From positions 248,001 through 312,000 of the forward strand of contig NZ_JAJIRP010000005.1 in NCBI RefSeq assembly GCF_025717555.1: a stretch of 64,000 nt of DNA, given 5' to 3'. The stretch is from Paucibacter sp. B2R-40 (GTDB taxonomy: Bacteria > Pseudomonadota > Gammaproteobacteria > Burkholderiales > Burkholderiaceae_C). Positions 44,039 through 52,874 of the stretch are shown here, piece by piece. The notes beneath the pieces were generated by a model, which saw only the letters and a list, made by a program, of their open reading frames with translations, was not told the DNA's origin and made no database searches. Positions within the stretch are counted from its first letter, which is position 1. Each line of letters starts with the position of its first letter. The position numbers and the translations under genes were made by a program.

Positions 44039-46287
44039 ATGCCGCCCTGCCCCATCTAGAAGACGATTTACTGGAGCAGCCCAAAGTGCTGCTCGTTGAC
44101 GACGACGAGGTCAACTTGCTGTTGACTGCGGTTGCCTTGCGTGCGCGCGGATTCGAAATCACCGAAGCACGCAGCGGCGGCGAAGCACTGGCCCTGATGG
44201 CGGCCATGTCGCCGGACATGATCGTGCTGGACGCGATGATGCCCGAACTCGACGGCTTTCAGACCTGCCGACAACTGCGCGAAAAGCCCGGTTTCGAGTC
44301 GACGCCGGTGCTGATGTTGACCGGCCTTGATGATGATGCTTCCATCAACCACGCTTATCAGGTCGGTGCCACGGACTTCTTCGTCAAGTCCACCCAGTGG
44401 AGCTTGCTGGCCGGGCGACTGCGCTATTTGCTGCGCTCTTCACGCACCCGCATCGAGCTCGAACGCAGCAAGGCACGCCTTGCGCGCGCGCAAGACCTGG
44501 CCCGCATGGGCAGCTTCGAGTGGCATGTGGGGGGTGGCTTCACCATGGCCGCCGAGGCCTTGCGCGTGTTCAGCCGTGGCCCCCATGAAGGCCTGGATTT
44601 CATCGGCGTGATGCGCATGGTGCCGCATGAGGAACGCGCCTTGTTCCTGCGCCTGCTGCGCGACGTGATGGCGCATAACTCGGTGCTGGTCACCGACCTC
44701 ACCGTGACGCTGCTGGACGGCCGCCAGCGGGTAGTGCACATCGAGGCCGAGCCCGAATTCAACGAACTCGGCAATGCCAATGGCTATACCGGCGTGATGC
44801 AGGACGTGACCGACCGGCGTCACGCCGAAGACCGCATTCGTCAACTTGCCCACTTTGATGCCTTGACGGGTCTGCCCAATCGGCGCCAGCTGATCTGGCG
44901 GGTTGAGCGCGCCATCGAGCAAGCGCGCAAAGGTGGCCACGAGGTCGGCCTGCTCTTGATCGATCTGGACCGCTTCAAGATCATCAATGACACCCTGGGT
45001 CACGCTGCCGGCGACGAGTTGCTGGTCGAAGTGGGTCGCCGACTGCGCGGCTGCGTCAGGCATTCCGACCAGGTGATGGAGGGCATGCTGGAGACCATAG
45101 GCGGGCGCTCGCACCGCACGCTGGAAGCGGTCGGCCGACTCGGCGGCGATGAGTTTGTGGCCCTGCTGCCCGAAGTCGCCGATGAAAGCGACGCCGAGCG
45201 GGTCGCCGACCGGGTGCTGGAGGCTTTGCGGGAGCCGATCTTATTGTCCGGCCAAGAATGCTTTGTGACCGCCAGCATTGGCATCGCGCTGTTCCCAAGA
45301 GACGGCCAGACCATGGCCGATCTGCTGCGCAATTCCGACGTCGCCATGTACGCGGTCAAGTCGCAGGGTCGCAATGCCTCGGCGCTGTACACGCCCCAAC
45401 TGGCCGGCCGCGGGCGCGAGAAGCTCGAGCTGGAGAGTGCGCTGCACAAGGCCTTGGAGCGCGGCGAGATCGTGCTGCATTACCAGCCCAAGGTGGATGT
45501 GCGCGGTGCGCGCATGGTCGGTGCCGAGGCGCTGATGCGCTGGAAGCGCGATGGCAAGCTGATCCCGCCCAATGACTTCATCCCCTTGGCCGAAGAAACC
45601 GGCTTGATCGTGCCGCTGTCCGAATGGGCGCTGAAAGAGGCCGCCAGGCAGGCCAAGGTTTGGCAGCTGAATTTTGGCTTTTCCGACTCGATCGCCGTGA
45701 ACTTGCCCAGCCGCATGTTCGAGCGCTCCGATCTGGTCGAGCATATTCATCAATGCGTCAGCGCATATGGCGTGCCGCACCGGGCGATCCAGTTGGAGAT
45801 CACCGAGAACAATTTGATGAAGGACTTGCAAAACGTCATCCCGTCCCTGCACCGGCTGAACGAGGTCGGAGTGGAGATCTCCATTGATGACTTCGGCACC
45901 GGCTACTCCTCGCTGGCCTACCTGACCACGCTGCCGATCTCCGAGGTCAAGATCGACCGCACTTTTGTGCGCGATCTGGGCATCACGCCGCAAAGCTCGG
46001 CCGTCGTCACCGCCATCATTGCACTGGCCCGTGCGATGGGGCTGCGCGTGATTGCCGAGGGTGTTGAGACCATGCGCCAGATGGATGTCTTGCACCGGCT
46101 CGGTTGCAGCTTGATGCAGGGCTTTTTGTTCAGCAAGCCGCTGCCGCCCGAAGAGGTCGAGTTGTGGCTGGCCCAAACCGTGCTGCCGCGCAAGGCGCCC
46201 TGGATTGCCCGTGCCAACGCAGATCCGGTTGCAGGCCTTGAGTTCAATCCCACCGACGCCCATCGCCCTACCGGCGGTATTCGATAG
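44035..46287 (+). CDS. Receiver-PAS-GGDEF-EAL c-di-GMP protein
   Basis: 750 residues. Receiver at 15-135 (phospho-site Asp66, LDAMMPELDG), a PAS-like domain at 150-265, GGDEF at about 275-455 and EAL at about 475-725. The GGDEF site is intact (RLGGDEF), but about 19 residues (QVMEGMLETIGGRSHRTLEA) lie between the RHSD inhibitory site and the motif, so product inhibition may be altered. The EAL domain keeps GAEALMRW, NLPSRMF, ITENNLM, DDFGTGYSSL, KIDRTFV and EGVET, so phosphodiesterase activity is likely. It overlaps the Hpt stop by 4 bp, implying phosphorelay control under FliA. Confidence 0.93.
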   Translation: MNAALPHLEDDLLEQPKVLLVDDDEVNLLLTAVALRARGFEITEARSGGEALALMAAMSPDMIVLDAMMPELDGFQTCRQLREKPGFESTPVLMLTGLDDDASINHAYQVGATDFFVKSTQWSLLAGRLRYLLRSSRTRIELERSKARLARAQDLARMGSFEWHVGGGFTMAAEALRVFSRGPHEGLDFIGVMRMVPHEERALFLRLLRDVMAHNSVLVTDLTVTLLDGRQRVVHIEAEPEFNELGNANGYTGVMQDVTDRRHAEDRIRQLAHFDALTGLPNRRQLIWRVERAIEQARKGGHEVGLLLIDLDRFKIINDTLGHAAGDELLVEVGRRLRGCVRHSDQVMEGMLETIGGRSHRTLEAVGRLGGDEFVALLPEVADESDAERVADRVLEALREPILLSGQECFVTASIGIALFPRDGQTMADLLRNSDVAMYAVKSQGRNASALYTPQLAGRGREKLELESALHKALERGEIVLHYQPKVDVRGARMVGAEALMRWKRDGKLIPPNDFIPLAEETGLIVPLSEWALKEAARQAKVWQLNFGFSDSIAVNLPSRMFERSDLVEHIHQCVSAYGVPHRAIQLEITENNLMKDLQNVIPSLHRLNEVGVEISIDDFGTGYSSLAYLTTLPISEVKIDRTFVRDLGITPQSSAVVTAIIALARAMGLRVIAEGVETMRQMDVLHRLGCSLMQGFLFSKPLPPEEVELWLAQTVLPRKAPWIARANADPVAGLEFNPTDAHRPTGGIR

Positions 46288-46296
46288 GAGTTCACG

Positions 46297-48180
46297 ATGG
46301 ATGAGCGTCGCCCCGCCTCGGCTCGAATGCCTGCTGCGCAGATTGCCAAGGCTGCATTGGTTCGTCTGGGTCAAGCGCAGTTAGAGCCGACCCCGGAGAA
46401 TTACGCCCGCGCCTATGCCGTCGAGTCCGGCACCGAAGCCGCCCCTGCGGCGCTGCCCGAGCAGGTCCAGACCTTGTTGACCAAGCTCTTTGCTTTGGGC
46501 GTTAGCAGCAGCCAGAACCGCTTGGATTTGCAGGTATGCCTGCGCGAGTCTCGGTGGGCCGATGCGATTCGCCATGTTGAGACCTTGCAGCAGACTGAGG
46601 GCCCTGCAGCGCAGGCCGAAGCCTGTGCGCAAGTGATAGAGCGCTTGGTTCGTGGGCTTGAGCGCGGAGGCCGCCAATGGACCATGGCGAAAAAGAAAGA
46701 TGGCTTGCAGCGGGTACTTGAAGGCAATCGCAGCGATATCCAACGTCTGCTCAAGCGCATGCGGGCTTTGGTCAGCAGCTGGGATTCAGACCTGGCCGAC
46801 GCCAGCATCGACACCAGCGAAGAAGATGGCGGGGGCTCGCCCAGCCAGTTCTTTATGGGTGACGACTTCGGGCTCAGTCAATTGGATGGTGGCGATGAGC
46901 CAGACCGACCGCCAACAAAATCATCGAGTGCAACCGGTTTGGCCGGAGCAGCAAACAGCGCTTGGGTCGAGGTCGGTGCTTCACTGCACGGCACGGTCCA
47001 GCACGCACTGAAGAGCCCGGAAGGCTATGCCGACGAGTTGATGGCGGATTTGGATTTTGCCCATCGCGCCCTGCTGATCAGCGGAGCCACCCCACAGGCG
47101 GCCGAGCAGATAGAAGCCTTGTGCCAACGCGCTCGCCACATGCTCGATCACCGCCAGCATATGTTCGGCGAGCTGGGACAGCTGTGCCGCGAACTCAGCG
47201 CCAGCTTGGTCGATCTGGCCGAGGACGACTCCTGGGCGCGTGGCCAATGCGAGGCCATGAACGACACACTGGAACAGGGCCTGAGCGGCCGCGGCGTGCG
47301 CTCGGTCACCGAAATGCTGGGCGGCACCCGCGAGCGCCAGCGCCAGTTGCGTGACGAACGCAGCCGGGCGCGCGATTCGCTGAAGTCCTTGATCCATCAA
47401 ATGCTGGCCGAGCTGGGCGAATTGGGTCAACACACGGATCGGTTCCAGAACAGCATCGGCCGCTACGCCGAGGTGATCGAAAAAGCCGACTCGCTGGAAA
47501 GCCTGGCCGGCGTGGTGCGCGAAATGGTCGAAGAAAGCCGCAGCGTGCAATCGCTGGTGCGTCAAACGCAAGACCGGCTGAGCCTGGAGCATGAGCGTGC
47601 CAGCAGCTTGAGCCAGAAGGTCGTGGAGCTAGAAAGTGAATTGCGCCGCATGTCCAATGAGGTGCAGACCGATCAGCTGACCCAGATCGCCAATCGGCGT
47701 GGCCTCTTAGCCGCTTTTGCGACCGAGCAGGCCAAGCTGGAGCGCGGCAGCGGCGAGGAAAGCGTCGAAGGGGCAGAGTCCGCGAAGATCGCGCTCGCTC
47801 TGCTTGACATCGACAACTTCAAGCGCCTGAATGACACCTTGGGCCACGGCGCCGGCGACATCGCCTTGAAATCGCTGGCCGAACGGGTCTCGAACGAGTT
47901 GCGGCCCGGCGACTTGGTCGCCCGCTACGGCGGCGAGGAATTTGTCTTGATGCTGCCCGCGACGCCACTCGACGAAGCCCAAGCGGTGTTGCAGCGTTTG
48001 CAGCGAGCCTTGTCGGCCAGCCTGTTCATGCATGAAGGCAAAGACGTTTTCGTCACCTTCTCGGCTGGCGTCACCCATTACCGCCGGGGTGAGACCCTGG
48101 AAGCCGCCCTCGACCGGGCCGATCTGGCCTTGTACGAAGCCAAGCACACGGGCAAGAACCGGGCTTGCGTGGCGCCTTGA
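46297..48180 (+). CDS. Diguanylate cyclase with long helical N-terminus
   Basis: 627 residues, soluble. Residues 1-450 are mostly helical; a start such as KAALVRLGQAQLEPTPENYA recurs in betaproteobacterial cyclases of unknown input, and a coiled coil (LEHERASSLSQKVVELESEL) leads into the GGDEF domain. The catalytic part has TQIANRRGL, DIDNFKRLNDTLGHGAGD, the inhibitory site RPGD and the active site RYGGEEF five residues later. It should therefore be an active, product-inhibited cyclase. AGGAG is well placed. 9 bp after the GGDEF-EAL gene, so probably the same transcript. Confidence 0.9.
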   Translation: MDERRPASARMPAAQIAKAALVRLGQAQLEPTPENYARAYAVESGTEAAPAALPEQVQTLLTKLFALGVSSSQNRLDLQVCLRESRWADAIRHVETLQQTEGPAAQAEACAQVIERLVRGLERGGRQWTMAKKKDGLQRVLEGNRSDIQRLLKRMRALVSSWDSDLADASIDTSEEDGGGSPSQFFMGDDFGLSQLDGGDEPDRPPTKSSSATGLAGAANSAWVEVGASLHGTVQHALKSPEGYADELMADLDFAHRALLISGATPQAAEQIEALCQRARHMLDHRQHMFGELGQLCRELSASLVDLAEDDSWARGQCEAMNDTLEQGLSGRGVRSVTEMLGGTRERQRQLRDERSRARDSLKSLIHQMLAELGELGQHTDRFQNSIGRYAEVIEKADSLESLAGVVREMVEESRSVQSLVRQTQDRLSLEHERASSLSQKVVELESELRRMSNEVQTDQLTQIANRRGLLAAFATEQAKLERGSGEESVEGAESAKIALALLDIDNFKRLNDTLGHGAGDIALKSLAERVSNELRPGDLVARYGGEEFVLMLPATPLDEAQAVLQRLQRALSASLFMHEGKDVFVTFSAGVTHYRRGETLEAALDRADLALYEAKHTGKNRACVAP

Positions 48181-48198
48181 GCAGCTCAGACCTTGGTG

Positions 48199-49575
48199 CT
48201 AGAAATTGAAGGCCAGGCGCAAGCCGCCCCAATGCTTGCCGTTGACCATGATGGGTGCGGCCACTTCTTTGAGTAGCACAAAGCGGCCGCCGCCCATATC
48301 GCGGCGGTAGGTCTGCAGCAAAAATGGTCGCTGATTGCGCGCTGAGGCCAGTCCGGTGCGGTCATTGAAAATGCGGCGGTAGCGGCTATTGGCGGTGTTC
48401 CAGACCACATCACCGGCGCGTTGAGGCTGACAGTACTTCTTGTTGTGTGTCGCCACATAACCATTGCGGTCCACGGCGATGCAATAGACCACCTTGTCAC
48501 TCAAGCTCAGCAGCTTTTCCTGTATCGCCGGAAAATGGCGGTCGGCCAAGTCGACAAAGCCGGTCAGGTGTTGGGCCGGATTGGAGCCGGTAATTTCCCG
48601 GTAGTTGTCATCGAACAGCTGCGCGGGCTTGATCACACCTTGCTGCAAAGCCGTCTGCAGCAAGTTGGCTATTTCCAACGCAGCCGTCTGCGCGGCGCGG
48701 ATGTATGGCGCGTCATCCACCTCCACGCCTGAACCCGCAATCTGCTCGATCAACTGTTCGGAAATCTTCAGAAAACGGTCGCTGCAAGCGAAGGCCGTAT
48801 CCAGGCTGATCATCGCCTGCTGAACCTCTCGCTCCAACTCATTGGCGCGGCCAGACAAGGAATCTATGGTCAGCGCACTCTGCGAGGCCGAGGCCGCAAT
48901 CCGGCCCACATCGGTCTGCACATCGGCAAATGCCTGGTGAATCAGACTTTTTTGGGTTTGCGCGGGATCATTGCGCAACTCGCGACTGAAGGTTTCAATG
49001 CGCGCATCCAAGGTTGCGACCGTACCCATGATGGACTTGGACGAATTCTCGACCTGGCCTGCCAAGGCCTTGACGGCATCGGCAACAACGCCGAAGCCTT
49101 TGCCTGCCTCGCCGGCGCGACCCGCCTCCACCGAGGCGTTGAAAGCCACCAAGCGGGTTTGCAAGGCAATCTTGGTGATCTCGGAGGCGGCATCCGACAC
49201 CAGGCGCAGCGTTTGCACGATGCCACCGACCTCGTTACCCACACCTTCCAGAGCCTGGGCAGCTCGGCCGACCGCGCCGCGCGACTGTTCGGTCGAGTGG
49301 CTGATGGCCTGCTGCGCGCTGCGCACTTGAGCCAGTTCACTCGACAAAGCGCCCATCGCCTCGCATTGCGAGAGCACGATTTTCTGGGTATCTTCCAGCA
49401 CACCGCGCACCTCGGCGGCGTCTTTGCCCACATTTGAAACCGCCCGAGCCACCTTACGGATCAGCTCGGTCAAACCCTCGGCCCTTATGCTGGCTGCAGT
49501 GTTCACCGCTTTTGATTCGGCCTGCTCAAGCCGACCCGCAGTTTCGGGCCGACGCTTCCACCACAGCAATGACAT
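48199..49575 (-). CDS. Soluble methyl-accepting chemotaxis-type protein
   Basis: About 458 residues, no membrane segment and no N-terminal sensor. The signalling hairpin tip is in the first half (TKIALQTRLVAFNASVEAGR, AGEAGKGFGVVADAVKALAG). The C-terminal 140 residues form a sensor-like domain (FDDNYREITGSNPAQH, VDRNGYVATHNKKYCQPQ, RIFNDRTGLASARNQRPFLL, HWGGLRLAF) found in other cytoplasmic receptors. The tip sequence departs from the usual QTNLLALNAAIEAARAGE. I see no glutamate-rich methylation heptads. The ligand is unknown. It lies 45 bp after fliA on the same strand. Confidence 0.87.
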   Translation of the reverse strand: MSLLWWKRRPETAGRLEQAESKAVNTAASIRAEGLTELIRKVARAVSNVGKDAAEVRGVLEDTQKIVLSQCEAMGALSSELAQVRSAQQAISHSTEQSRGAVGRAAQALEGVGNEVGGIVQTLRLVSDAASEITKIALQTRLVAFNASVEAGRAGEAGKGFGVVADAVKALAGQVENSSKSIMGTVATLDARIETFSRELRNDPAQTQKSLIHQAFADVQTDVGRIAASASQSALTIDSLSGRANELEREVQQAMISLDTAFACSDRFLKISEQLIEQIAGSGVEVDDAPYIRAAQTAALEIANLLQTALQQGVIKPAQLFDDNYREITGSNPAQHLTGFVDLADRHFPAIQEKLLSLSDKVVYCIAVDRNGYVATHNKKYCQPQRAGDVVWNTANSRYRRIFNDRTGLASARNQRPFLLQTYRRDMGGGRFVLLKEVAAPIMVNGKHWGGLRLAFNF

Positions 49576-49620
49576 TGACGCTCCCGGTCCGCAAGCCACA
49601 TGGGCTGCAGACGTCATGAG

Positions 49621-50334
49621 TTACCAGTCGCGCAGCTTAACCCGCAAACGTGCGATTGCCTGGCTGTGCAACTGACAGACACGCGATTCGGTGACCTTCA
49701 GCACAACCGCGATTTCTTTCAAATTCATATCGTGCTCGTAATACATGCTCATCATGTACTGCTCGCGTTCGGGCAGGTTCTTGATCGCCGCCACCAGCGC
49801 CTCGCGCATGCGATGGTCTTGCAGCTTAAGTAGGGGGTTATTGCTGTGGTCGGCGACATGACGATCGAGGAAGTCCTCGTCGCCCTCGTCGCCCGACATA
49901 TCCTCCAGATACACCAGCTGGGTGCCGCGCACCTTGCCGAGCAGCTCTTGATACTCTTCCAGCGGCACGCCCATTTCGATGGCGATTTCGCTCTCCAGCG
50001 GCGCGCGGCCGAGCTTTTGCTCCAGCTTGCGCACAGCGCTTTCGATCTCGCGTTGTTGGCGGCGCGAGCCACGGCTCATCCAGTCGCCGCCGCGCAGCTC
50101 GTCCAGCATGGCGCCGCGAATGCGCTGGGTCGCGAAGGTCTCGAACTGCACGCCCTGACCAATATCGAAGCGGCTCAAGGCATCCGTCAAACCGATCAGA
50201 CCGACCTGGATCAGGTCGTCAATTTCGATGTTGGCGGGCAATTTGGCAATCATCTGATGCGCCAAGCGGCGCACCAAAGGGCTGTATTGCCGGATCAGGG
50301 AGGAATTATCGAGGCGGCCTTTGGCGGTATACAT
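49621..50334 (-). CDS. fliA: RNA polymerase sigma factor for flagellar operons (FliA, sigma-28)
   Basis: About 237 residues. Region 2 (YSPLVRRLAHQMIAKLPANI, DDLIQVGLIGLTDALSRFD, FETFATQRIRGAMLDELRGG), region 3 and region 4 (YYEHDMNLKEIAVVLKVTES, RVCQLHSQAIARLRVKL) are complete. I start at the ATG giving MYTAKGRLDNSS, which has GGAG six bases upstream. It reads the late promoters found here before flgM, motA, cheY and the Hpt operon, and is checked by FlgM. It follows the FlhG-like gene in the flhB-A-F-G series. Confidence 0.96.
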   Translation of the reverse strand: MYTAKGRLDNSSLIRQYSPLVRRLAHQMIAKLPANIEIDDLIQVGLIGLTDALSRFDIGQGVQFETFATQRIRGAMLDELRGGDWMSRGSRRQQREIESAVRKLEQKLGRAPLESEIAIEMGVPLEEYQELLGKVRGTQLVYLEDMSGDEGDEDFLDRHVADHSNNPLLKLQDHRMREALVAAIKNLPEREQYMMSMYYEHDMNLKEIAVVLKVTESRVCQLHSQAIARLRVKLRDW

Positions 50335-50352
50335 CATCAGCTCCAGCGGCAA

Positions 50353-51162
50353 TCAAACAGTGGCAACAGCGGCACGGTGCATCTGGGCCCGCACGGGCGG
50401 GCGCAGAGGACTGGCATTGACCGAGGCTTCCAGGGCGGCGCCGGGCGGGGCAGCCATCAAAAGCTCACGCGCCAAATGGCGAATCTCGGCGGAAATTGGA
50501 GCACTCGACGGGCTCTTGGGGTCCATGCAGGCCCAGTCGCGCAGCACCGCGCCGAGGAATCCGTCGGCACAGCTGCTGATTTGTTGGGCAATCCGGTCGG
50601 ACAAACGCAGCTGTGGCGAGCAAGCCAAGAGCAGGCTATAGACCATCAATCCAGCCCGGCTGGCCAGCCATTTCATGCCGGCATAGGCGTGGGTGACGCT
50701 CATGCTGTCGGTATCGGCCAACAAGACCGGCCGCACTTCGCGCAACGCCACCACGCGCGCCAACTCGGCGGCGCTGGCGTGCAGCAGAACGACATCGGCA
50801 AACGGTGCCGCGTCGCTGACCACTTCCAGGAACTGGGCGGCCGAACCATTGGCATTGATATAGCGCATCGGCAGGCCGCGCGCCGCCAGGTAGGACACAT
50901 CTTTGGACAGGCGCTCGACGCAGGCACTCAGGTCGACCGAGGCCAGCTCCGATGGGATGGGCGCGCTCTCGCCTGCGTCCACCACCAAGGTGTGAAGGCC
51001 GAGTTCGGCAAAGGCCGCGCACAGGCCTTCGAGCAGCACGCCGCCGCCCACCACATGGGGGTTGCTGACGACGGGGATGAAGCGCACCCTTGAACTGGCG
51101 AAAAGCCGGCGCAGGCCGTCGGCCTGGTCCTGCGGGGAATGTGTACGGTGAGCGTCGCGCAT
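50353..51162 (-). CDS. flhG: FlhG/FleN-like protein without a P-loop
   Basis: 269 residues, in the exact place of flhG between flhF and fliA. It keeps the N-terminal FlhF-activating motif DQADGLRRLF (residues 12-21) and the MinD-like fold order (LGLHTLVVDAGE, LLHASAAELARV, HAYAGMKWLASRAG). The nucleotide-binding loop is lost: where MinD has SGKGGVGKT, this has residues 33-41 SNPHVVGGG, with both lysines gone. It is therefore probably not an ATPase. Known FlhG limits flagellar number through ATP-dependent dimerisation; this one may only stimulate FlhF. The assignment is strong by context and N-terminus, weaker by overall sequence. Confidence 0.8.
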   Translation of the reverse strand: MRDAHRTHSPQDQADGLRRLFASSRVRFIPVVSNPHVVGGGVLLEGLCAAFAELGLHTLVVDAGESAPIPSELASVDLSACVERLSKDVSYLAARGLPMRYINANGSAAQFLEVVSDAAPFADVVLLHASAAELARVVALREVRPVLLADTDSMSVTHAYAGMKWLASRAGLMVYSLLLACSPQLRLSDRIAQQISSCADGFLGAVLRDWACMDPKSPSSAPISAEIRHLARELLMAAPPGAALEASVNASPLRPPVRAQMHRAAVATV

Positions 51163-51194
51163 GATGTTGTCCTGTATCTCTTATGAAGTGGGGA

Positions 51195-52874
51195 CTAAAA
51201 AGCACCCATGGCAGCGGGATGCTTGAGGCCAAGCGCGGGCCCCCCGGCAAAGATCAAATTCACGTCGGCGCTGTCCATGCGCCAGGCGCCGGCTGCGGCC
51301 GCGCGCAGCGCACGCTGCACCAAGGCCTGGGCCGACAGGCGGTGCCAGTCTTCGGGCACGCGTTGACCATTGGTCACGCCCAGCACCTTGAGCTTGTGGC
51401 GAATCAAGGTATCCAGCGCCGGGGCCAGCTTGACGGCCTCGTCGATCTTGGACAGCACCACGCCGTGGCAATCGCTGGCACGCCAGGCGCTGACCACATC
51501 CTCGATCGTCTCGCCCTGCTGAGCGGCATTGATGACCAGGATCTTGCGCACGCTGCGGTGCGCCAGCATGTCCAGTAGCTCGTTGGTTCGGCTGTCGCGC
51601 TGGGCCATGCCTGCCGTGTCGATCAGCACCATTTTCTTGCTGGCCAGCAGCTCCAGCAGATCTTCCAGCGAGGCCTTGTCATGCGCGGTATGCACTGGCA
51701 CGCCGAGGATGCGGCCATAGGCGCGCAGCTGCTCATGGGCTCCGACCCGGTAGGCGTCCAAGGTGATCAAACCCAGATGCGCAGCGCCGTGGCGGGTGGC
51801 GAAGGCGGCGGCCAATTTGGCGGTCGTGGTGGTTTTGCCCACGCCGGTCGAGCCGATCAGCGCGAACACGCCGCCCTGCTCTTCCAGCGCCGGGCTGTGC
51901 TCGTCGGTCTGCAGATTGCGGGCCAGCACATTGGCGGCCCAGGTCGTTTCATCGGCGGCCTCACCGGGCCCACCCTTGAATTCGGCCGGGCAGCCTTCGA
52001 CCAGCTTGCGCACCAAGGCGGGCGAAAAACCGATCTCCAGCAACTTCTGGGTCAAGCGGGCCTGAATCGGCTGGCGCTGCAACTTCTCCATGAAGGCCAG
52101 GGCGCCGAAGCGTTCTTCGATCATGCCCTTCATCGAGCGCAGCTCGTTCATCATGTCTTGCTGATCGCGACGGCCACGGCCGGGCATATCGTTGAGCTCG
52201 CCCGCATTGCCAATGCCGGACAAGTCAGCCATTTCACGCTGCATCGCCGGCACACGGATTTCGTCGCGCAGCACCGGCGGCGCACGGCGCTGGGCCGGGG
52301 CTGGCGGCGGTGCCACCGGTTCGGCGCGGCGTGGCTGCATTGCCTGCAAGGCGTTTTGGGCGCGCTGTTGGCGGGCTGCATTCAAGGAGCTGACGCCGGG
52401 CGCGTCTTGCGGGCGGTCCATCAGCATGGGTGGAGCAAGAGGATCAGGTACGCCGTCCAACTCGGCCTGGCGGCGCTTGAGCACGCGCTCACGCACATAG
52501 TCCTGAAAGGACAAGGTGCTCATCGCCAGCGTCTGGACGTCGTCGCCGACCTCGCTGGCTCCGGTCAACGGGTCCGAATAGCCAAAGCTCGGTTCGCTGC
52601 GCTGGCCGGTGCGGGCGGCGAAGCTGCGTGGATTGGCTGCGGCTTCGTTTTGGCTTGACACGGGGCGCGCTTGGACGCGGCTTGGGGCAGCAACGCGCGG
52701 GGCGGTGGCCGCCACGCGCTCGATCTGCGACATCCCTTCGGGCGCCATCGCCAAGACCTCGACGCCACCGGCGCAGGGCTTGTTGGACAGGACCACGGCG
52801 TCGTTGCCGAAGGCTTGGCGCACCAGCGCCATCGCTTCACGGGAGGTTTTAGCGGTAAAGCTTTTGACGTTCAT
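51195..52874 (-). CDS. flhF: Flagellar biosynthesis GTPase FlhF
   Basis: 559 residues. N-terminal B-domain starts MNVKSFTAKTSREAMALVRQ; a long disordered, Arg/Pro/Ala-rich segment covers about 60-210; the SRP-type NG domain begins near 230. G1 is GSTGVGKTTTTAKLA (near residue 340), G3 LIDTAGMAQRD, G4 LSKIDEAVKLA. It sets the pole for flagellar assembly. Longer than most FlhF because of the linker. Its ATG overlaps the flhA stop by 4 bp. Confidence 0.95.
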   Translation of the reverse strand: MNVKSFTAKTSREAMALVRQAFGNDAVVLSNKPCAGGVEVLAMAPEGMSQIERVAATAPRVAAPSRVQARPVSSQNEAAANPRSFAARTGQRSEPSFGYSDPLTGASEVGDDVQTLAMSTLSFQDYVRERVLKRRQAELDGVPDPLAPPMLMDRPQDAPGVSSLNAARQQRAQNALQAMQPRRAEPVAPPPAPAQRRAPPVLRDEIRVPAMQREMADLSGIGNAGELNDMPGRGRRDQQDMMNELRSMKGMIEERFGALAFMEKLQRQPIQARLTQKLLEIGFSPALVRKLVEGCPAEFKGGPGEAADETTWAANVLARNLQTDEHSPALEEQGGVFALIGSTGVGKTTTTAKLAAAFATRHGAAHLGLITLDAYRVGAHEQLRAYGRILGVPVHTAHDKASLEDLLELLASKKMVLIDTAGMAQRDSRTNELLDMLAHRSVRKILVINAAQQGETIEDVVSAWRASDCHGVVLSKIDEAVKLAPALDTLIRHKLKVLGVTNGQRVPEDWHRLSAQALVQRALRAAAAGAWRMDSADVNLIFAGGPALGLKHPAAMGAF

